Assembly: GCA_940671915.1 (NCBI GenBank)
Contig: CALNVZ010000641.1
Coordinates: 10,745,362 to 10,809,361, forward strand
Length of the DNA: 64,000 bases
Direction: 5' to 3'
DNA from: Paracentrotus lividus
Lineage: Eukaryota > Echinodermata > Echinoidea > Camarodonta > Echinidae
Position 1 is the stretch's first letter. Each line of letters opens with the position of its first letter. The position numbers and the translations under genes were made by a program. The notes beneath the pieces are model-generated. The model was not told where the DNA came from and did no database searches. It was given only the letters and a program-made list of their open reading frames with translations. Shown piece after piece: positions 58,051 through 64,000 of the stretch.

Positions 58051-59043
58051 ATCTAATATCGTTTTCATACAAGGTGAATGCGTATCCTGTCCACTCTCAT
58101 TACAGTGAGCACAAATACAAGATTGCTTTGATAACAATGACAATCTTCCGACACCTATTTTTTGTCAACATTCATGATTGTGCTCACTATTCAATATAAT
58201 GAGATTTTGTTAAAACAAGGTATTTTGTTTGGTCCTAATCACCTCATTACAACAGGAATTGACTGCATAATGAAAGGCTGTATAGAGAACGTGACTGTGA
58301 ATTTTGTATAGCAAAAAGAGGCGCACGTACAAGAAACATCTTGTATCAATATACATCTAAAAATGTATTTTTTTAGGAGTCTAATTATAAGCTTTTATTC
58401 CCTTTCAATTTGGTTTGCAGTTAAAAAGATGCTTAAAACTATTCATTTGTGGTGCGACAATTTACTATACAACAGAAGTATTCATTAACAGAATTTGTTA
58501 TAAATCTTAAAGCTATACAGTTGTCCCTGGTCACACCAACACATTCATGTAGGCAATCCACTCTAATGTCTCGCAAACTTTACGTAAGATATAGCACAAT
58601 ATAGACATGCTCTTTTGGTAGAATCTTTAAATCTTTGTTTATCACCATATATCTTTTTTATTTTCAAATTTATTTTCGAGAAATACTAATTAATTAATTA
58701 ATTCCTCTGAAATGTCACTGTGAAATCATCTTACTTTACAATCCCATTTGTTTCTTTATTTCTGTATTGTATATGCAACATTAGATTTTATAGTTTGATA
58801 ACAATTGAAATTTCTCATTTCAAATGATAAAATGGACTTTCTCTTTTTCTATTGATTCATCATTCCGTCCAAGTTGTGCCATGTCAATAGTAAATGGAAA
58901 TATGAAAATTGTTGATGAAATGTACTGCTAACTTCTTAATTTACAGCAATACCCTTTAAAAATTCACTGTATAGACATTTTGATCGATTATTTTTATCAA
59001 AATGGAAATCTTCTCTAGCAATGTGTATTAGTATGGTATACTT

Positions 59044-59113
<70 letters not shown>

Positions 59114-60214
59114 TTCTTGTGTAATAATTCATATTGGATTCATCTTTTAAGCACCTTGATTGACAGAGTGGTTTAGATATAGTGTATTATATTACCATTC
59201 CATATTTCTATTTTATATACTGGGGGGTAATGTTGTTATCATTTTCTATTGTGTGTGATATCTCTTTTTATGTATGGTGTTTGACTGTTCAGAAAGTATA
59301 TATAAAACTATATAAAATATGTAGTTTAAAGCTGGCTCTTGCATGATTGCAAATTACCAAGAATGAAAAATTTTGATAATGAATTATATTACATAAATTC
59401 CATACATTTTTGTACATAAGATATATTAAAATTTCTTTGCATTAGCTTGAAAACATCTACACATTGAAAAAATATAGATATATATATTTATGTATGTGTC
59501 CCACCTATGTCATGCATATTACAGTATTCATGCTGAGAATCTAAGTGATTCTTTTTTTTCTTTTTAATTAAAATTGACTGGATTAAAATCATTATGTGTG
59601 GTTATCAACATAATGTACATGTATATTATACAGGTAATATAGGGAAAGTAGATTCACATAGTTTTAAAGAATAGATGACCTTTTTGGAACTTATTCATGT
59701 GCTTACTGGTATTCTTGTGTAGCTTAATGTCAGTTTGATTTTTACATGCATTTATTTCAGATTACATACATTGTGCATAATTTGTATGTTATGAAAAACA
59801 TAAAGCACTATAAGTCTTTCTTGAACATAAAGTCGTCCATGATAATTGTAAATACTGTACTTACGTGTACTACTTAAAAGTATATATGACATTCCATCCA
59901 TTCAATTCTATGAACTTCTATGCACCTTAGACCCACCATTTTTATCTCTTTGTATGATAGTACAAATGAATATAAAGTTTTATGTATATAAGATAGCACT
60001 TACATTTATTTATGTGAATTTGTTTAAAGAATAATGCTTGTTGTGTGAGAAATAAACCTGAAAATGTGGTAAAATCTCAAAAATACAATATAGACTTTGC
60101 TGTTATTTCTAATAGACTAATTAACAATACATAATTGCACTGTCAGGGGGTGGGTGGAGATTAATAACTTTTTTTATCTACAGTAGATATGGGAAGACTG
60201 GCCTTGGTACATGC
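58051..60214. other. 3' side of the dynein gene and intergenic DNA
   Basis: Very AT-rich. Includes a MITE-like piece at 58088-58270, the TA run, and an AATAAA at about 60051. No ORF of note before the LINE tail at 60215. Confidence 0.5.
59049..59113. repeat. (TA)n microsatellite
   Basis: About 30 TA units in the region after the dynein stop codon. Confidence 0.95.
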
Positions 60215-60900
60215 AAAACAGCACTACGATAATAATGATACAAATAATGATAATAATACTGAGATTTATAATGCGCCTTTTCCAATGGATACAAAGTGCT
60301 AAATTCATCCTCATGGAAATTTGAAGAAAAAGTTTATTCCATAAACTATACTTAAGCAATTTGTCTTAAGTCTATGTGTTTTTCTAAGAATTTTGTCCAA
60401 GAAAAAAAATTCTTAGCCTTTATACCAAACATGTTGAGCACTTTGTCTGAGCTCAGAAAGCACCAAGCAAAAGTCTGAATTTTATTAACGTCGTCATTTT
60501 TAATATTTGTTGTCTCAAATGAGCTTGCCATGTAATCAACATTAAAATTAAGCCACTAGGTAGTAGGCTTAAAGTTAGGATAAAATTCTCATTTGTTATA
60601 TGCGAATTGAAGGCGCAATTCCATTTAAGACTTTTGACTTAGCAAAAATCAAAGAATTTATGCTTCGATCACTACCAAAAATAGGCTTGGACAGAATTCT
60701 TAGTAAGGCGTATTTATGGAATACGCATTTTAAAGAGAAGCAAAAATGCTTAAATTTCATGCTTTTATGGAATACGGGTCCAGGAGTATGAAGGATAGAG
60801 ATATGCTTATATTGGCTTTAAAGGAGGTAAGAGTCTTGCTTAGAGACGAAGAGAGCTTATTCCAAGATCTACTGGTAGCCGATTTTACTGCATCTAATGT
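60215..60900 (-). mobile_element. LINE tail, same family as 2620-2835, interrupted
   Basis: 60255-60330 (ATAATGCGCCTTTTCCAATG) and 60780-60890 (GGAGTATGAAGGATAGAGAT) align with the repeat at 2640-2835. About 440 bp lie between them, so another sequence was probably inserted. Confidence 0.5.
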
Positions 60901-60998
60901 ATTATTAGAAATAATCAGTGTGGTTATGATGTGATTTCCATTTGTGCAGATGTTGTTGATGAGGTATAAGAAGGGTGTTCGGATACCAAGATAACATT

Positions 60999-63393
60999 TT
61001 ATGACGACTTAATTTCATGTTCATACATAACGTAAAGGGTGTCTACCGTGCGGATCCTCCTAGGCACTTTGTACTGGTTCGCCGTGGTACTGGTAGTATT
61101 CAACACGTGTTGTTTCAAATCATCAAACGTGCCGGGTTTCACAATGTGAACACGAGGGTGGGAAATGGAGGCTTCTCTTCGTAGTCTGTTGTAGTCACTG
61201 TTACCATCACGGAGCTCAGCATCGATCTAGATATTACACATGAAGAATTACCGGAAATGGGATGTTTGAGATCAATATAAGGGATAGATTCTTTATTTGC
61301 TACACTTACATGATTAAAATCAAATGAATAGGATTTCATACAGTAAAATGCAAAACAAATAGTGGATCAATGACATCATCAGCTTATACTTACTGAATAT
61401 GCATGAGACTATGCACAGACTTATTTTATCCCCCCCCCCAAAAAAAAAAGAAGCTAAACTTACAAAAATCATAACTTTGTTATGTTTCAAAAGATTTGAT
61501 GAAAACTTCAGTGTACTTTTATATTTTCCTGTACATTTGAAACCATCTGAATTTCAGCGTGGACCCCTCCTTTAAACAGAAGAAATAGATAAAAAGAGAA
61601 AACATACCGAGTTCATCATGTTCTTTGCCGTAACCTTTTCACCCGTGTTCTTAGTCTGGTCAAGCTCTAAGAATATCACATAGTACGGCATATCTTCATC
61701 TTTTTCAAATGCTGCCATATAAGATGGAAAAATATAATGAAAATAAGAGTCATTTGCTTTGACATACAATACATTTAAGTAATACAAAAAGGTCACACAA
61801 GCAAAATATTTTATGCCCGTTATGCTTTTCTTTTCTTCCTTTTTTTTTGGGGGGGGGAGGCAGTTTTCTCCCCCCCCCCTTTTTTCCCCCTTTTTTTTTG
61901 GTGTCCTCTTCGAGTAATCGTCTGGGTGTTTGTTTTGTTTTTTGTTTTTCGTTGAGACTTTTGTGTTATTTGGTCATTTCTCTGTTCACAATTTTATCAT
62001 TATTATTATCATTTAATAATATGGCTAAATTTAAAAAAAAAATTATCCTTTTTTTTTTTTTTTTTTTTTTTGGGTGTCCGAAATATACTCATATTTATGT
62101 ACCTCGATTAGTTTGACTTCTACCCCCCCCCCTCCCCTGAAACCGTGCTTGGGAATATATTGAATTTAAATGCATATACTTTATATACCAAAAGATTTAT
62201 AAATTAACTTGTAAAGATTGACAATACAACATTTCTACTTTTAAATAAATGTATATTGATTGGTGTAGATTTAACAAGTTTAAATGAAGTTTTGGATGGC
62301 TTTATTTGATACAAAATCGAATTCAGCTTCATCTATAAAGACAGGTTGTTATTTTTTTATTACCTGAGGACGATTTAGAAATAAGTTTACTCTCAGCCAC
62401 AGCATACTCGACTAGTCTGACGTCATCAAATCGCCCCACGGCTGACTGAAGTCCTGCTTTAAGTACGACTTGGTTCATCTTCTCGTAACGCACGTTCAAC
62501 ATTAAGCCCAACCTGTCATCAACATGAAAATAAATAATGTAGCTAGTACATCACTTGCCATAATAAGTACTTGTAATTATTGCAACATTACAAATGTATG
62601 TCTTTCAAATTAAACCGTTCTTAATATTTAATAGAATTCCATTCAACCATTTAATATTGTGGACAATTTCTGCTTATTTTTGGAAATGGGAAACCTGTCT
62701 CTTTTTTTTTTTTTCTTTTTTTCATTTCAAAGACTTTCAAAGAGGTTGTAATTAGAATAATTATATCTAGCAAAATATAATAAACGCCTGAACAACAAGA
62801 AACTGACTTTAATTGGGCTTATCGGGCCAATAAAGGTTCATTACAACCATTTTGCAATACGGGACTAAATTTCAAATGTGCGTTTTCTTATATCGTGCCT
62901 AGGAAAAACTGTATCGACGTGGTCTTTATCCCGGGCCACACTTTTAAGGGTACCTAGCGCCCATGGGCACTATTTCCTTTGTTTAAGAGATTGGTAGCAC
63001 TCACCGATACATGAATTCGAAGGTAGGACATGCATGGTGATAGCCAGTTATCCGAATTACGTCTCCTACTCGATAGCGGTAGAGGCCACTATCTTGAGTA
63101 AAGACCAGTTCATACTCCTGTCCAATCTCGAGTTCATCGAGGAAGAACGTCTGAGGCTGAGTCTCATTCCTGTTGTATAAAGATGTCATAATACCATTTT
63201 AGAGTGGAAATCACAATATCATGCAAAAATATAGTTGATTTTATTTCGTATCGAAAGCGTTAAGGCTAGTTTTTTTTTCCTTCAAACAGACACACATATT
63301 AAAAAATGCTTTACCCGTGGGGATGGTAGGAGAATCACTGTAATGCGCTGCCCTTAAAAAAATAAATAATAATAATACAAATAAATAAATGAA

Positions 63394-63428
<35 letters not shown>

Positions 63429-63938
63429 AATAGTAATGATAATAAAATAAAAATAAAAAATGAAAATAAATAGAATAATAATAATAATACATAAATAGAT
63501 AAAAATGATAATAATAATAATAATAAATGAAATGAAAATAAAATAAGATTTAAACAAGAATAATGAATGAATGAATAAATAAATGAATAAGTATGATAAG
63601 ATTAAAAAAAAAAAAATACTGTAAATAAGAACAAATATAAAGATTTTGGGGTGAGATTTGCGGGTGATCCCCCTTTTTTTTACGCAGGCAGATCCGCACC
63701 TGCACTGTAAAAAAAAACATGATATGTTCTGATATCGTTTTCACGTGTAGACATGAATGATTGGTATAAAGAAGCATAAACAAACGTAAACAAACTCACG
63801 AATCTTCTAGTTTGATGAACTCGAAGAAGGCATTGGTAGTCCAGAAGACTATACCACGATTGTCATCATAATGCCATGGGCATAGTCCTTGATGAAGGCC
63901 CTCCGATGTCCCGAATCCAAATTGGGCAAAAGGTAGGC
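60999..63938 (-). CDS. GH3-domain protein (GHDC-like), 3' part
   Basis: Five exons, all phase-consistent: 63938-63800, 63169-63005, 62512-62364, 61711-61608 and 61226-60999 (stop TAA at 60999-61001). Motifs in order: FGTSEG and GIVFWTTNAFFEFIKLEDS (GH3 '.TEG' and 'L.P.TAFFEFIP'), FFLDELEIGQEYELVFT then GLYRYRVGDVIRITGYHHAC (the GH3 hallmark 'GQ.YELVVTT.AGLYRYR.GDVV.V.GF'), LGLMLNVRYEKMNQ, and the C-terminal RREASISHPRVHIVKPGTF, which matches vertebrate GHDC. Plant GH3 enzymes join amino acids to acyl acids; the animal member's reaction is not established. The 5' exons lie beyond 64000. It converges with the dynein gene. Confidence 0.85.
61227..61607. other. Intron of the GH3-like gene, nothing seen
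   Basis: AT-rich with a poly-C/poly-A stretch near 61430. Coding DNA resumes at 61608. Confidence 0.5.
63357..63600. repeat. AATA-rich microsatellite in a GH3-gene intron
   Basis: AAATAAAT and AATAATAAT runs between GH3 exons 63169 and 63800. Confidence 0.9.
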
Positions 63939-64000
63939 CTGTGATCAAGAGTGTATTGTATTATAGTTATTTTTCGTGTGAAAAATAATTATAGAAAGAA

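Larger units (their letters stand above)
51430..57563 (+). mobile_element. Decayed DIRS-type (tyrosine recombinase) retrotransposon
   Basis: Lies in the last dynein intron. The segment 51441-51615 returns as its reverse complement at about 57355-57535 (inverted terminal repeats). At 57213-57300 an internal complementary region joins a match to the left outer end (GCAAGGTAAGAGAGGGTCAT) to the reverse complement of the right outer end; this arrangement is diagnostic for DIRS elements. Coding remnants, all frame-broken: RNase H (LFLTDNVSVAAYINRARR; YLPGRENVYSGLLSRQ) at about 55600-55830, an upstream LQGWGGLVRYVGPRGTG at about 55480-55540, and a tyrosine-recombinase-like stretch at about 56470-57150. 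GC content is much higher than in the surrounding intron. Non-functional as read here. Confidence 0.85.

Noticed and set aside
54628-55479. 283-residue frame on the minus strand
   Set aside because: Lies antisense to the DIRS coding remnants in GC-rich repeats; no known protein features, and the composition explains its length.
61847-62116. 89-residue frame on the plus strand
   Set aside because: Crosses G, T and A homopolymers inside a GH3 intron; no coding character.

Overview
This window is animal nuclear DNA: AT-rich and intron-rich, full of small mobile elements, with multi-exon genes that have canonical GT-AG boundaries. The gene set (a ciliary-type dynein heavy chain, a single-exon TRIM E3 ligase with filamin and beta-propeller domains, a GH3-domain gene), a DIRS retroelement and the many short fold-back elements suggest a marine invertebrate deuterostome, most likely a sea urchin. 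That assignment is an inference. Sequence quality is uneven: there is a 25-N gap at 41401-41425, near-identical copies of the same exons on both sides of it, and many one-base frame breaks in otherwise well-conserved exons.

Almost the whole window (259-58050, + strand) is the 3' half of one very large dynein heavy chain gene, from AAA3 to the stop codon. About 36 exons can be followed: AAA3 (259-16664), a Pro/Ser/Thr-rich linker (18616-23205), AAA4 (24206-28370), the AAA4 C-terminal part leading to the stalk (30192-30395), the stalk and microtubule-binding region (32564-35572), AAA5 (36412-40611, repeated 41889-42264), AAA6 (43045-49053) and the dynein C-terminal domain (49723-58050). Divergence and the extra linkers fit DNHD1 (dynein heavy chain domain-containing 1) better than a standard axonemal heavy chain, but the subfamily is not certain.

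The first large intron (1343-15739) holds an intact single-exon TRIM gene on the opposite strand (8072-10699) with a short upstream ORF. The last intron (51059-57678) holds a decayed 6.1-kb DIRS-type retrotransposon with inverted terminal repeats and an internal complementary region. At the right edge, a GH3-domain (GHDC-like) gene lies on the minus strand (60999-63938, 5' part beyond the window), tail to tail with the dynein gene.

Two things stand out. First, at least nine dynein exons carry nearby degenerate tandem copies of themselves, or of one exon-intron boundary, often with the splice site still present; the Pro-rich linker exons look like older, fixed products of the same process. Second, a 958-bp element at 5134-6091 with about 120-bp inverted termini and 9-bp flanking duplications contains a RecQ-like helicase fragment with a Walker A motif, resembling a Mutator-type element that captured a gene piece. 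Other structured DNA includes an array of a conserved 15-mer at about 180-bp spacing (2853-4121), a satellite whose units carry nuclear-receptor-like half-sites (30977-32342), a CTGCGGCA-rich array with a long palindrome (27060-28120), and several MITE, SINE and LINE remnants.
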